Shown: positions 1 to 9,011, numbered from the stretch's first letter. The stretch is 64,000 bases of DNA from Brevibacterium sp. W7.2 (GCF_018137945.1 NZ_CP073089.1:3658001-3722000), one strand, 5' to 3'. Notes: generated by a model from the sequence alone, not told the origin. Translations and numbers: made by a program.

Positions 1-125
1 CTGCGGGCGCCGGCCGCCGCGCCACCGCGACCCGGACCGCCCCGACTGCCTCCGCGACCCCGGCACCCTCTGCGGATCGCACCGCGGATCTCCCCGCCGC
101 CGCGTCTGACCCTGTTTCCGGCCCG

Positions 126-1148
126 GTGGCGACGACCGCCGAGGCGCTCGTCTGGCTCGGCGGCGATCGCTTCGACCGGCAGACCCTGCCGATCCCGGTC
201 CTCGCCGACGGGGAGAGCCTCGTGCGCCTGAGTGCCGCAACCGTCTGCGGATCTGACCGCCACACGGTCTCCGGCCATCGCTCCGGTGCCTGCCCGTCGG
301 TGCTCGGCCATGAGGGCGTCGGCGTCATCGAGGCGACGAGAGGCGATCTCACCGTCGGCGAGCGCGCCGTCTTCGCCGTCACCTCGGTGTGCGGGGCGTG
401 TGAGAACTGCCGGCGCGGACTGAGCGCGAAATGCGCCGCGGTCGCCAAGGTCGGCCACGAAGCGACCGACTCCGGCTGGGCCCTGTCGGGAACCTACGCG
501 TCGCACATCCTCCTGCCCGCAGGAGTCGCGGTCGCTCCCGTGCCCGCCCACGTGCCCGATGCCGTCGCGGCGACCGCCGGTTGTGCGGTGGCCACCGTCA
601 TGGCCGCCCTCGACGCCGCCGGAGAGCTGGCCGGACGGCGGGTGCTCGTCAACGGCCTCGGGATGCTCGGGCTCGCCGCGGTCGCGGCCGTGAAGGCACG
701 CGGTGCTGCCGAGGTCGCCGCGTTCGATCCCGCCCCTGACCGTCGCACCCTCGCCGCTGCGGCAGGCGCCGACGTCCTCGTCACCGGTGACGGGGACACC
801 CCTGCCGACGTCGACGTCGCCATCGAACTCTCCGGCGCTCAGGCGGGGGTCCGGACGTGCCTGGACGCGCTCGGCATCGGCGGCACCGCGGTCCTCGTCG
901 GCAGCGTCTCGCCCGGCCCGCACGTCCCCGTCGACCCCGAACACATCGTCCGCGGATGGCGCACGATCACCGGGGTCCACAACTACGAACCCCGGCACCT
1001 CACCGCCGCCGTCGACTTCCTCGCCGCCGCCGGCTCGGCGCTGCCCTGGGACGACATCCTCGGCGGACCCATCGGGCTCAACGATCTGTCGGCGGAGTTC
1101 GCCCACCCCACCCCGGGCCTGCGCACCGTCGTCGATCTCCGCCGCTGA
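126..1148 (+). CDS. Zinc alcohol dehydrogenase, phosphonate-catabolism type
   Basis: Medium-chain zinc- and NAD-dependent dehydrogenase of 340 residues. The catalytic zinc site is visible as VCGSDRH followed by GHEG, and the structural zinc loop as CGACENC with a fourth Cys after RRGLSAK. A Rossmann turn VNGLGMLGL follows at about residue 175. The C-terminal GVHNYEPRHL stretch is typical of the family named putative phosphonate catabolism associated alcohol dehydrogenase (TIGR03366), which is how I place it; the substrate is unknown. The GTG at 126 is the chosen start, but no Shine-Dalgarno is seen and the same frame is open back to base 3, encoding an Ala/Thr/Pro-rich stretch. The true start, or an N-terminal fusion partner, may therefore lie left of the window. 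Confidence 0.75.
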   Translation: MATTAEALVWLGGDRFDRQTLPIPVLADGESLVRLSAATVCGSDRHTVSGHRSGACPSVLGHEGVGVIEATRGDLTVGERAVFAVTSVCGACENCRRGLSAKCAAVAKVGHEATDSGWALSGTYASHILLPAGVAVAPVPAHVPDAVAATAGCAVATVMAALDAAGELAGRRVLVNGLGMLGLAAVAAVKARGAAEVAAFDPAPDRRTLAAAAGADVLVTGDGDTPADVDVAIELSGAQAGVRTCLDALGIGGTAVLVGSVSPGPHVPVDPEHIVRGWRTITGVHNYEPRHLTAAVDFLAAAGSALPWDDILGGPIGLNDLSAEFAHPTPGLRTVVDLRR

Positions 1149-1167
1149 CCGCAGACTCCGGCCGGTG

Positions 1168-1926
1168 TCAGCTGCGGGCGGCCTCGAGATCCTCCCGCAG
1201 CGCCCGGCCAGCGGCCCCGATGTCACTCGCCGAGGTGATGAACCGGAACCCCTGCTCCTCCCGCAACTTGGCTTCCGCCCCGGTCGAACAGTGGATGCCC
1301 GGGACGATGCCGGCGGCGTCCGCGGCGGTGCGGATGCGCACGAGCGCCTCGGCGTGGGCGTCGTTGGGCCGGCCCGGTACCGTGCCGACGGCGAACGCGA
1401 GGTCCGCCGGGCCGACGTAGACCCCGTCGACGCCGGGCACCGCGCAGATGTCCTCGACGGCGGCGAGCGCCTCGGCGGTCTCGATCATGACGAAGAGGAG
1501 CGGACGGGCGGCTCGGGAGTCCCGCACCTGGCCGGTGAGGATCTCCGCGGTCGGACCCCACGATCGGCGCCCACCGCGGCTCGGGTAGTCGAGCGCGGCG
1601 ACGGCCGCCTCGGCGTCGGCAACCGAATCGATGAGGGGAATGATGATCGCCTCGATGCCGGCGTCGGCGAGCAGCCCGATCTCCGTGAACCGGTTCGCCG
1701 CGACTCGGGCCGTGACGAGCGCGGTTCCGTGCGCGCGGACGGCATCGGACAGGCGCACGACGTCACCGGCCCGGGCGAGACCGTGCTGGAGGTCGAGGCA
1801 CACGTAGTCGAACCCGGCCGCCGCCCCGATCGTCGCGAGCTCCGGGGCCGCCGACATCATCCACAGGCCGTTGTAGATCGCCCCGTCGCCGAGGCGGGCG
1901 CGATGGGTCTCGAGTGCAGCAGTCAT
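1168..1926 (-). CDS. HpcH/HpaI-type class II aldolase
   Basis: 252-residue aldolase of the HpcH/HpaI family, which cleaves or forms 2-keto-3-deoxy or 4-hydroxy-2-oxo acids using a divalent metal. Family landmarks are LDLQHG near residue 47, the metal-binding Glu in the VMIETAEAL segment, and GPADLAFA near residue 170. Start chosen at the ATG at 1926 because the longer frame to 2031 would run into the upstream region of the divergent gene at 2034 and encodes a non-family leader. It ends 19 bases from the dehydrogenase, on the opposite strand. Substrate not predictable. Confidence 0.8.
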   Translation of the reverse strand: MTAALETHRARLGDGAIYNGLWMMSAAPELATIGAAAGFDYVCLDLQHGLARAGDVVRLSDAVRAHGTALVTARVAANRFTEIGLLADAGIEAIIIPLIDSVADAEAAVAALDYPSRGGRRSWGPTAEILTGQVRDSRAARPLLFVMIETAEALAAVEDICAVPGVDGVYVGPADLAFAVGTVPGRPNDAHAEALVRIRTAADAAGIVPGIHCSTGAEAKLREEQGFRFITSASDIGAAGRALREDLEAARS

Positions 1927-1986
1927 GGGATCATCGAACCACACCCCGGCGCCGAGGGGTGGCGACGACCGCGATCCGGGCGGGCC

Positions 1987-1992
1987 TATGAT
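1987..1992 (+). promoter_or_regulatory. Putative -10 box (TATGAT) of the SRPBCC gene
   Basis: TATGAT lies 41 bases before the ATG at 2034, and an AAGGAG ribosome binding site sits at 2023-2028. No convincing -35 box was found. Confidence 0.45.
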
Positions 1993-2033
1993 GAGAAGCG
2001 CCGACCACCGGCGACCGACCCGAAGGAGCACGC

Positions 2034-2687
2034 ATGGCGCACCGCACGGATGACGAGATCATCGCCGCCCAACCCGATTCCGTCGCCCGAACCCTCACCG
2101 TCGACGTCGCCGACGGCCTCCGGCACACCGCGCAGTCGCTGACCCAGACGTTCCCCGCCTCGCTGGAGAACCTCTGGGAGGCGTGCACCGATCCCGAGCG
2201 CCTCGGCAAGTGGTTCGCGCCCGTGGCCGGTCACTTCCGGCTCGGCGGCCGCTACGTCGTCGAGGACAACGCCGAGGGCACGATCACGGCCTGCGAACCC
2301 CGCGAATCCTTCACCCTGACGTGGGAGAGCGCCGGTGATGAGAGCGAGGTCGCCGTGCGCATGGCCAAGGACGGCCACCACTCCCGGCTCACCCTCGAAC
2401 ACCGCTTCACCGCCGAGGCCGACGCCGACTTCTGGACGCAGTTCGGTCCCGGTGCCGGCGGGGTCGGCTGGGACCTCTCTTTCCTCGGTCTCGCCCTCTA
2501 CCTCGAGTCCCGCAGCGATGAGCCCCGCGACGCGGCGACGTTCGACGCCGAACCCGCCCACGACTTCATCCGCATCGTCAGCGATCGCTGGGCCGAGGCG
2601 TCCCGGCTGGCCGGCACCCCTGCGGACGAGGCACGCGCCGCCGCGGAGCGCACGACGGCGTTCTACCTCGGCGAGGACGACAGCTGA
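2034..2687 (+). CDS. SRPBCC / AHSA1-like domain protein
   Basis: 217-residue soluble protein with the Aha1-C-terminal type SRPBCC fold. The segment QTFPASLENLWEACTDPERL, then KWFAPV and FRLGGRYVVEDNAEGTI, is the signature opening, and LTWES and SRLTLEHRF follow in order. A C-terminal extension of about 60 residues is Ala/Glu rich. Such domains bind hydrophobic ligands; the ligand here is unknown. It ends 25 bases from the convergent IclR gene. Strong AAGGAG site six bases upstream supports the start. Confidence 0.75.
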   Translation: MAHRTDDEIIAAQPDSVARTLTVDVADGLRHTAQSLTQTFPASLENLWEACTDPERLGKWFAPVAGHFRLGGRYVVEDNAEGTITACEPRESFTLTWESAGDESEVAVRMAKDGHHSRLTLEHRFTAEADADFWTQFGPGAGGVGWDLSFLGLALYLESRSDEPRDAATFDAEPAHDFIRIVSDRWAEASRLAGTPADEARAAAERTTAFYLGEDDS

Positions 2688-2712
2688 CCCGGCACCGAGT
2701 TCACTGACGGGG

Positions 2713-3510
2713 TCACCGCGGCCCGCCGCGGGCCGCTCCGACCGAGAGGCGGGCGATGTCGCGGAGGACGTTGAGCTCCTCGCTGCCGTCGAGCAGCGAC
2801 TTCAGTTCGGTCGCGGCACTCGTGAGCAGTCCGCGGTAGGCCCCGGCGACGTTGTCGGGTTCGCGGGAGAGCGGATAGGACACGCAGAGCGCGAAGACCG
2901 TGGGTCCGACCGTGAACGCGACACTCGCCGAGGCGGTCCCCTTGACCCGGGCCTGCTTCGTCGCGTAGAACTCCTGCGGGCTGCCCGGCCCGCACAGGGC
3001 GAGCGCCGCGGACCCGCCGTCGACGAGCGGGAGGATCGTGCCGACGCTGCGCGTGACCCGCAGCTCGTGGTCGGCTTCGACATTGCGCACGCACACGCGG
3101 TCCTCGCCGACGCGGACCCACAGCTGCACGGACTCGCTCGCCCGCGTCCGCAGGTGCTCGAGCACGGAGTTCGTCGTCGCGATGCTCCGCCGCCCGGGGA
3201 ACGGTCCCAGCCGCAGCAGACCCGAGGGGTCGCGGACGATGAACCGGTGGGTGCGCAGGTCGGCGAGCAGCCGGTAGGTCGTCGACTTCGAGTACCCGAG
3301 CCGTCGGCACACCTCGGCGGCGGTCAGCGGCGAGTCCTGGAGGGCGGTGAGGATCGCCGCACTGCGGGCGATCACCCCGACCTCCTGGGCCTCACCGACC
3401 GGCGAGGCCTCCGCGGACCTGCGGTTGCCGCCGTCGGGCGGGTCCGGGTCCGGCCCGGCGCGCACCTCGGCGATGGGGTTCGCCTCTGCCGTGTCGATGG
3501 ACCGTGCCAT
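2713..3510 (-). CDS. IclR-family transcriptional regulator
   Basis: 265-residue regulator with an N-terminal winged helix (about 45-110: VIARSAAILTAL, then LTAAEVCRRLGYSKSTTYRL) and a C-terminal effector-binding domain ending near residue 250. The position at the end of the tctCBA run, 38 bases after tctA, suggests that it controls the transporter and CoA-ester genes upstream of it; this is an inference. The first 40 residues are a Pro/Asp/Glu-rich tail. Start set at the ATG at 3510, where the family similarity begins; the longer frame overlaps tctA. Confidence 0.85.
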   Translation of the reverse strand: MARSIDTAEANPIAEVRAGPDPDPPDGGNRRSAEASPVGEAQEVGVIARSAAILTALQDSPLTAAEVCRRLGYSKSTTYRLLADLRTHRFIVRDPSGLLRLGPFPGRRSIATTNSVLEHLRTRASESVQLWVRVGEDRVCVRNVEADHELRVTRSVGTILPLVDGGSAALALCGPGSPQEFYATKQARVKGTASASVAFTVGPTVFALCVSYPLSREPDNVAGAYRGLLTSAATELKSLLDGSEELNVLRDIARLSVGAARGGPR

Positions 3511-3548
3511 GGGAGCCTGCCTCTCGTGTCTGACGGTGTGCGGTCGGG

Positions 3549-5063
3549 TCAGCCGACGCTGACGTCGGCGAGGAGCTTCCGCCGGCGCACCCACCAGCGG
3601 AAGAGGAACGGACCGATGATGCCGGCGAGCATGAGGATGATGATCGCCAGGGACACCGGCCGGGTGAACAGGGGCGCGACCGAACCGCCGGAGATCTGGA
3701 GCATCCGGCGGAAGTTGTCCTCGAGGAGCGGCACGAGCACGAGCGCGAGGATCGACGGCGCGAGCGGGATGCCGCCCTTCTCCATGAGGTAGCCGATGAC
3801 CCCGAAGATGCCGAGCAGCAGAAGGCCGAAGAGGCTGAACTCGATCGCGTAGGCGCCGATGACGACGAGGACGAGGATCGCGGAGAAGAGGATCTCCTTG
3901 GGCATCTTGAGCAGTTTGACGAAGACGCCGACGAGCGGGAGGTTGAGGATGATGAGCGCGACGTTGCCGATGTACATGCTCGCGATGATCGTCCAGATCA
4001 GCGCCGAATCGTCGCGGAAGATCAGCGGTCCCGGCTGGAGCCCGTACATCGTGAAGACGAAGAGGAGCAGCGCCGTCGTCGCCGATCCCGGGATGCCGAG
4101 GCTGAAGAGCGGGATCATCGCCCCGCCGACGCCGGCGTTGTTCGCCGCCTCGGGACCGGCCACGCCTTCGATCGCCCCGTGCCCGAACTCGTGCTTCCGC
4201 CGCGAGATCCGCTTCTCCATGATGTAGGACATGAAGGACGCGAGCGACGGCCCGACCCCGGGCAGGACGCCGATGATGAAGCCGAGGACCGACCCGCGCG
4301 CCCACGGTCCCGCCGAGCGCTGCCAGTCCTCCCTGGTCATCCACTTGTCGCTGCCGAAGCTCTGGATCTCCTCCTTCGCCCCGCGCCCGAGGGCGAGGTT
4401 GCGGATCGCCTCGGGGATCGCGAAGAGCGCCATCGCGAAGATCGTGAAGTCGACGCCGTCGGAGAGGAGCCCGACACCGAAGGTCTGGCGCGGCAGTCCC
4501 GTCTGGAAGTCGAGGCCGATGAGACCGACGGCAAGACCGATGAAGATCGAGATGAGCGCCTTGGCCCGGGACCCCGCCGACATCGTCGAGGCGAGGAGCA
4601 GGGCGGTGGCCATGAGGAGGAAGTACTCGGTGGCGCCGAAGTAGTTCGCGAGCTGGACGAGCAGCGGGGAGAGGAACGTCAGCCCGACGATGGCGAGCGT
4701 GCCGGCGAGGAACGACCCGATCGCCGCGGTCGCGAGCGCGGCTTTGGCCCGACCGCGGCGGGCCATCTCGTAGCCTTCGATCGCCGTCACCGCACTGGCG
4801 ACCTCACCCGGGGTCTTGATGAGGGTCGCGGTGATCGACCCGCCGTACATCGACCCGTAGTAGATGCCGCAGAGGAGGATGAGCCCGTGCACCGGCTCCA
4901 TGCCGAAGGAGACGGGGATGAGGATCGCGATCGCCGAGATCGGTCCGATGCCGGGCAGAACGCCGACGACGGTGCCGAGGAGGACGCCGAGGAGGGCGAA
5001 GGCGAGGCTGGCCGGCTGCACCGCTGCGGCGAAACCGCCGGCGAGGTCGCTGAGAGTGTCCAT
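3549..5063 (-). CDS. tctA: Tripartite tricarboxylate transporter, large permease TctA
   Basis: 504-residue integral membrane protein, normal length for TctA, with about 11-12 hydrophobic segments. Recognisable family motifs include GVLPGIGPISAIAI near residue 40, YGSMYGGSITATLIKTPGE near 80 and GVLPGVGPSLASFMSYIMEK near 270. It forms the sodium- or proton-coupled channel together with TctB and takes carboxylate substrates delivered by the periplasmic-type binding protein TctC. The start at 5063 lies 14 bases after the tctB stop. Substrate class is carboxylic acids; the specific substrate cannot be read from the sequence. Confidence 0.9.
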   Translation of the reverse strand: MDTLSDLAGGFAAAVQPASLAFALLGVLLGTVVGVLPGIGPISAIAILIPVSFGMEPVHGLILLCGIYYGSMYGGSITATLIKTPGEVASAVTAIEGYEMARRGRAKAALATAAIGSFLAGTLAIVGLTFLSPLLVQLANYFGATEYFLLMATALLLASTMSAGSRAKALISIFIGLAVGLIGLDFQTGLPRQTFGVGLLSDGVDFTIFAMALFAIPEAIRNLALGRGAKEEIQSFGSDKWMTREDWQRSAGPWARGSVLGFIIGVLPGVGPSLASFMSYIMEKRISRRKHEFGHGAIEGVAGPEAANNAGVGGAMIPLFSLGIPGSATTALLLFVFTMYGLQPGPLIFRDDSALIWTIIASMYIGNVALIILNLPLVGVFVKLLKMPKEILFSAILVLVVIGAYAIEFSLFGLLLLGIFGVIGYLMEKGGIPLAPSILALVLVPLLEDNFRRMLQISGGSVAPLFTRPVSLAIIILMLAGIIGPFLFRWWVRRRKLLADVSVG

Positions 5064-5077
5064 GTCCGTGCCTCCCT

Positions 5078-5671
5078 CTACCCTAGGATTCCCACGGGCA
5101 GGTAGACCTGCAGCCCGTAGACGAAGGCGACGTAGATGATGACGGAGAACAGCACCGAGTAGAGGAGGTTGCGGATCCACTTCTCCGGGGCGTAGAGGCT
5201 CGTCACCGCCATGAGGAACGCCGCCGTCGAGAGGAGGAAGCCGACGGGAATGACGATCGCGAGGTAGACGAAGAAGAGCGCGAACTGGAGCACTACCCTG
5301 CGGGCCGGCGGGTCCTCGGGCGCGGGGAGGACGACACCCGAGGCGGGTTCGGGCGCCGTGTCGCCGGGTGCCGTGTCTGCCGGCGTCGCGTCTGCGGCTG
5401 TCGTGTCGCCGGGGGCTGCGTCTGCCGTGACCCCGTCTCGAGGCACAGCGTCAGCAGCCGCCGCGTCTGCGGCCGCCGTCCTCCCCTGCCACAGGGCCTG
5501 ACCGGCGAGGAAGAGACCGAGGATGATCAGCCCTGCCCCGACGATCGCCGGGAACGTCCGCGGCGTGACGATGTCGGTCGTCTCCTGGATGGAGAACGTC
5601 GCGATGTAGTAGATGACGCCGATGACGGCGACGACGACCCCGGTGACGAGGTCGCGTCTCGTCGCGGTCAT
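5078..5671 (-). CDS. tctB: Tripartite tricarboxylate transporter, small permease TctB (with low-complexity insert)
   Basis: 197-residue membrane protein with four hydrophobic segments (about 10-25, 40-60, 125-145, 165-190), as expected for TctB, the partner of TctA. It is longer than usual for the family because of an Ala/Asp/Thr/Pro-rich insertion at about residues 64-120, built of degenerate repeats of the type ADxAPGDTT, placed between the second and third membrane segments. The ATG at 5671 overlaps the tctC stop (ATGA), so the two are translationally coupled. Confidence 0.85.
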   Translation of the reverse strand: MTATRRDLVTGVVVAVIGVIYYIATFSIQETTDIVTPRTFPAIVGAGLIILGLFLAGQALWQGRTAAADAAAADAVPRDGVTADAAPGDTTAADATPADTAPGDTAPEPASGVVLPAPEDPPARRVVLQFALFFVYLAIVIPVGFLLSTAAFLMAVTSLYAPEKWIRNLLYSVLFSVIIYVAFVYGLQVYLPVGILG

Positions 5672-6741
5672 TTCTCCGAACCGATGCCGGTGGCTTTGAC
5701 ACCCTCGTCGACGGTGGTCGCGGCCTCCTTGACGTAGGCCTGCGCGTCCTCGCCGGTCTTGAACTCCGGTGCCCACTGGTTCTTCTTGACCGTGTCCTCC
5801 CAGGTCGGCGATGTGCTCATCTCCTCGAGCGTCGTCGCCCAGTAGTCGACGGCGGTCTGCGGCATGTCCGCGGGACCGTAGACCCCGCGCCAGTTGCCGA
5901 GGGTGACGTCGTACCCGGAGTCCATCGCCGTCGGCACCGTGTCGAAGGGAGCCGCCAGCGGCTGCTGCGCGAATGTGACGAGGGGGACGATGTCGCCGGC
6001 TTCGAGCACGGACCGGAACTCGCTGAGCCCGGCGATCGCGACCTTCGCATCGCCGTTGAGCATCGCCGTCGTCTGCTCGCCGCCGCCGTCGTAGTTGACG
6101 AAGTTGACGTCGGCGGGCTCGACCCCGGCGGCCTGGGCGAAGAGCGCGAACGGCAGCGTGTCGTCACCGGCTGCGGCGACGGTGACTTTCTGCGGGTCGT
6201 CCTTGAGTGCGGCGACGAGGTCCTCGAGGTTCTTGATGTCGCCGTCCTTCGGGCCGACGACCATGAAGTCCTCGACGTAGAGGGTGGCGATGAGGGTGGC
6301 ATCCTCGGGGCCGTACTCGCACAGTCCCCGCGCCTTCATCGTCTGGCTCGCCAGCGACGTGATGGCGATCTGGTCGTCCTTGCCCTTGTCCTGCTGCATC
6401 ATCGTCGTCAGCCACGAACAGCCCGTGCCGCCCGGCCGGTTCTGCACCGGCAGCGGCGAGGTGACGAGTTCGTCGCGCTGCAGCGCCTCGACGACGGCGC
6501 GCGCGGTCGTGTCCCATCCCGATCCGGGTTCGGCCGGAGCCGTCACCGTCACCGGGCCGCTCGGGTAGTCCCCGCTCTCACCGGGCGGCTGCGCTTTGCC
6601 CTGGCACCCCGAGAGGACGAGCGCCGTCGTCGCCACCGCGGCACCGATCCCAAGCCAGCGTCTCCTCCCCCGTCTCGGCGCCGAGGCGGTCGCCGCGCCG
6701 CCCGTCGTCCCTGTCCGACGTGTGATCTCCATTGATCGCAT
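5668..6741 (-). CDS. tctC: Tripartite tricarboxylate transporter substrate-binding lipoprotein TctC
   Basis: 357-residue secreted binding protein of the Bug/TctC family. An N-terminal run of arginines is followed by a hydrophobic stretch and a lipobox LVLSGC, with Cys-46 as the predicted lipid-modified residue. The mature protein shows PAEPGSGWDTTARAV, the family opening that contacts the ligand carboxylate. The ATG at 6741 has AAGGAG five bases upstream; a GTG six bases earlier (6747) overlaps that site and is less likely. It is the first gene of a tctCBA block and delivers substrate to TctAB. Confidence 0.87.
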   Translation of the reverse strand: MRSMEITRRTGTTGGAATASAPRRGRRRWLGIGAAVATTALVLSGCQGKAQPPGESGDYPSGPVTVTAPAEPGSGWDTTARAVVEALQRDELVTSPLPVQNRPGGTGCSWLTTMMQQDKGKDDQIAITSLASQTMKARGLCEYGPEDATLIATLYVEDFMVVGPKDGDIKNLEDLVAALKDDPQKVTVAAAGDDTLPFALFAQAAGVEPADVNFVNYDGGGEQTTAMLNGDAKVAIAGLSEFRSVLEAGDIVPLVTFAQQPLAAPFDTVPTAMDSGYDVTLGNWRGVYGPADMPQTAVDYWATTLEEMSTSPTWEDTVKKNQWAPEFKTGEDAQAYVKEAATTVDEGVKATGIGSEK

Positions 6742-6781
6742 TGCCACTCCTTCACCGGCTGCAGTCGCCTGCAGTGTCCTT

Positions 6782-6822
6782 CCTGCTTCTGTCCGAGTCC
6801 GAGCCTGCTTCTGTCCGAGTCC
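6782..6822. repeat. Tandem 19-bp direct repeat upstream of tctC
   Basis: CCTGCTTCTGTCCGAGTCC occurs at 6782-6800 and again at 6804-6822, a 22-bp period (about two helical turns), 41 bases before the tctC start. This spacing would suit a regulator that binds one DNA face, such as the nearby IclR protein. Confidence 0.6.
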
Positions 6823-6835
6823 ATGACCGCATCAC

Positions 6836-8077
6836 TCATGGCGACTGCACCCTCTCCTCGGTGCGGTCGGGTGCGTGTTCCTCGCGGTCGGGTACGTCGT
6901 CATCGCGGTCGTGTGCCGTCTCCGGCTCGCCGTCGCGGTAGATTCCGTTGTGCTCTCCCGGCGCGGGCACGTCGCTGCGCTTCGGCAGATGCGCACCGTC
7001 GAAGGTCAGCGGCAGCAGCGGCACGTCGACGCGCTCACCGGTCGGCAGCGCTGTCGCCGCGAGCGCCCCGGAGGCGACGAGGTGGGGGTCGGCGGTGAGA
7101 TCGGCGGGCGTGTTGACGGGAGCGACCGGGAGGCCGCGCTGCGTGCACTTCTCGACGATCTCGTCGAGGCTGAGGTGGGACAGCGCGGCCTGGAGGACGC
7201 GGTGGATCCGGTCGCGGTTGTCAACCCGCCCCTGATTGTCGGCCAGGGCGCGGTCATCGGCGAGTTCGGTGAGTCCGAATTCGTCGCAGAGGTCGCGCCA
7301 CTGTCCGTCGCTGACGGCGGCGACGAACACCTGGCTGTCGTCCCGGTCGCGGAAGATGTCATAGACCGCCCAGGTCGCCCGGCGGGTGGGCATCGGCCGC
7401 AGTGGTTCGTCGCTCAGCTGCGCCTGGGCCATGTGCGTGCCGACGAGGAACGCGTTGTTCTCGAAGAGCGCGGAGTTGACGACCTGCCCGTGGCCGGTCC
7501 GCTCCCGGACTCGCAGCGCCGAGAGGATCCCGATGACCCCGAACATGCCGCCCATGATGTCGTTGACGCTCGCTCCCGCGCGCAGGGGCTGGCCGGGCGG
7601 CCCGGTCATGTAGGCGAGCCCGCCGAGCATCTGGACGACCTCGTCGAGGGCGGTCCGCTCACCGTACGGACCGGTGAGGAAGCCTTTGAGCGAGCAGTAG
7701 ATGAGGCGCGGATTGCGCGCGGAGAGCTCCTCGTAGCCGAAGCCCAGGGATTCCATCCGTCCGACGCGGAAGTTCTCGAGGACGACGTCGGCGGAGTCGA
7801 TGAGGGTGAGGGCGATGTCGCGGTCGACCGCCTCGGCGATGTCGAGTTGGACGCTGCGCTTGTTGCGGTTGAACGCGGGGAAAAGCCCCGAGCCCGAACC
7901 GGGCAGGTAGCGGGTCTTGTCGCCGCCTCCGCGGGGTTCGATCTTGATGACCTCGGCGCCGAGGTCGGCGAGGATCATCCCGCAGCTCGGCCCCATGACC
8001 ATGTGGGAGAACTCGATGACGCGGATGCCCTCGAGCGGCAGCGGTTCGGTGCTCGTGGTCGTGTCCTCTGCGCTCAT
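6836..8077 (-). CDS. CaiB/BaiF family (class III) CoA-transferase 1
   Basis: 413-residue class III CoA-transferase that moves CoA between an acyl-CoA donor and a carboxylic acid. It opens with PLEGIRVIEFSHMVMGPSCG, continues with DLGAEVIKIE and NRNKRSVQLD, and has the predicted catalytic Asp-173 in SVNDIMGG, the position that forms the acyl anhydride in formyl-CoA transferase relatives. The last 35 residues are an Asp/Glu/Arg-rich tail. It sits directly between the lyase-like gene and tctC, so it probably activates the acid imported by the Tct system. Substrate is an inference. Confidence 0.85.
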   Translation of the reverse strand: MSAEDTTTSTEPLPLEGIRVIEFSHMVMGPSCGMILADLGAEVIKIEPRGGGDKTRYLPGSGSGLFPAFNRNKRSVQLDIAEAVDRDIALTLIDSADVVLENFRVGRMESLGFGYEELSARNPRLIYCSLKGFLTGPYGERTALDEVVQMLGGLAYMTGPPGQPLRAGASVNDIMGGMFGVIGILSALRVRERTGHGQVVNSALFENNAFLVGTHMAQAQLSDEPLRPMPTRRATWAVYDIFRDRDDSQVFVAAVSDGQWRDLCDEFGLTELADDRALADNQGRVDNRDRIHRVLQAALSHLSLDEIVEKCTQRGLPVAPVNTPADLTADPHLVASGALAATALPTGERVDVPLLPLTFDGAHLPKRSDVPAPGEHNGIYRDGEPETAHDRDDDVPDREEHAPDRTEERVQSP

Positions 8078-8090
8078 GGCCCGGCCCCGA

Positions 8091-9011
8091 TCAGCTCGTC
8101 AGGCTCGCGGGAACCGCGGGGATCTGGGACAGGCTCGAGGTGAGGTCGTGGCCGACGGCCGCGGTCAGCGGCGCGCGGACCTGGGCGAGCGCGTCGACGT
8201 CGATGCCGGTGGCGACCCCTTCGCGGTGGAGCAGGTGGACGAGGTCGTCGGTGCCGATGTTGCCGGCGGCACCGGGGGCGAACGGGCATCCGCCGAGGCC
8301 GCCCATCGCGGCGTCGAAGTTCTCGATGCCGAGGTCGAGGGCGGTGATGACGTTGGCCATACCGAAGTTGTACGTGTCGTGGAGGTGGAGGCTGACCGGC
8401 TTGCCGGGGAAGGCCCCCATGACCGCCGAGGTGTTCGCGGCCACGAGCGAGGGGTTGGCGTTGCCGATGGTGTCGGCGACCCCGATGCTGTGCGCGCCGG
8501 CGTCGACGAAGGGACGGAGGACCTCTACGAGGCGGCCTGAGTCGGTGATGCCGTCGAAGGGGCAGATGAAGCTCACGGCCGTGGTGATGTCCCAGCGGAG
8601 TCCGTGCTCGGTGGCGTAGTCGGCGGCGGCGAGCAGGCGTTCGGTGGCCTGCGCGATCGGGGCGTCGGAGTTCGCCTGCGAATGGCCCTCCGAGGCGGAG
8701 ACGACGAGTTTGATGTTCTTCGCCCCGGCGTCGACGGCCCGCTGGGCTCCCTTGAGGTTGAAGACGAGGGTGAATAGCTCGACGCCCTGGTCCTCATAGG
8801 GTTGGAGGCGGCGCAGCACGTCGTCGGTGTCGGCCATCTGCGGGACCTTCTTCGGGTTGACGAAGGAGCCGACTTCGAGCTGGGTGAGGCCTGCGGCGAT
8901 GAGCCGTTCGGCGAGTTCGACCTTGACGTCGGTGGGCACGATGGTCGACTCGATCTGGAGGCCGTCGCGCAGCGTCGTATCGAGGATGTGGACCGCGGTC
9001 GGCCGAACCAT
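8091..9011 (-). CDS. HMG-CoA lyase-like enzyme
   Basis: 306-residue TIM-barrel lyase of the HMGL-like group, which splits 3-hydroxy-3-methylglutaryl-CoA or related 3-hydroxyacyl-CoA esters into acetyl-CoA and a keto acid. It has the opening DTTLRDG (residues 11-17), metal-ligand motif HLHDTYN, and the active-site cysteine loop GGLGGCPFAPGAAGN near residue 240. It lies 13 bases upstream of CoA-transferase 1 on the same strand. With that neighbour it makes a plausible activate-then-cleave pair; citramalyl-CoA is an alternative substrate to HMG-CoA. Confidence 0.82.
   Translation of the reverse strand: MVRPTAVHILDTTLRDGLQIESTIVPTDVKVELAERLIAAGLTQLEVGSFVNPKKVPQMADTDDVLRRLQPYEDQGVELFTLVFNLKGAQRAVDAGAKNIKLVVSASEGHSQANSDAPIAQATERLLAAADYATEHGLRWDITTAVSFICPFDGITDSGRLVEVLRPFVDAGAHSIGVADTIGNANPSLVAANTSAVMGAFPGKPVSLHLHDTYNFGMANVITALDLGIENFDAAMGGLGGCPFAPGAAGNIGTDDLVHLLHREGVATGIDVDALAQVRAPLTAAVGHDLTSSLSQIPAVPASLTS

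Noticed and set aside
703..2142. 479-residue plus-strand frame over the dehydrogenase and aldolase genes
   Set aside because: Ser/Pro/Arg-rich shadow crossing two real genes of opposite direction.
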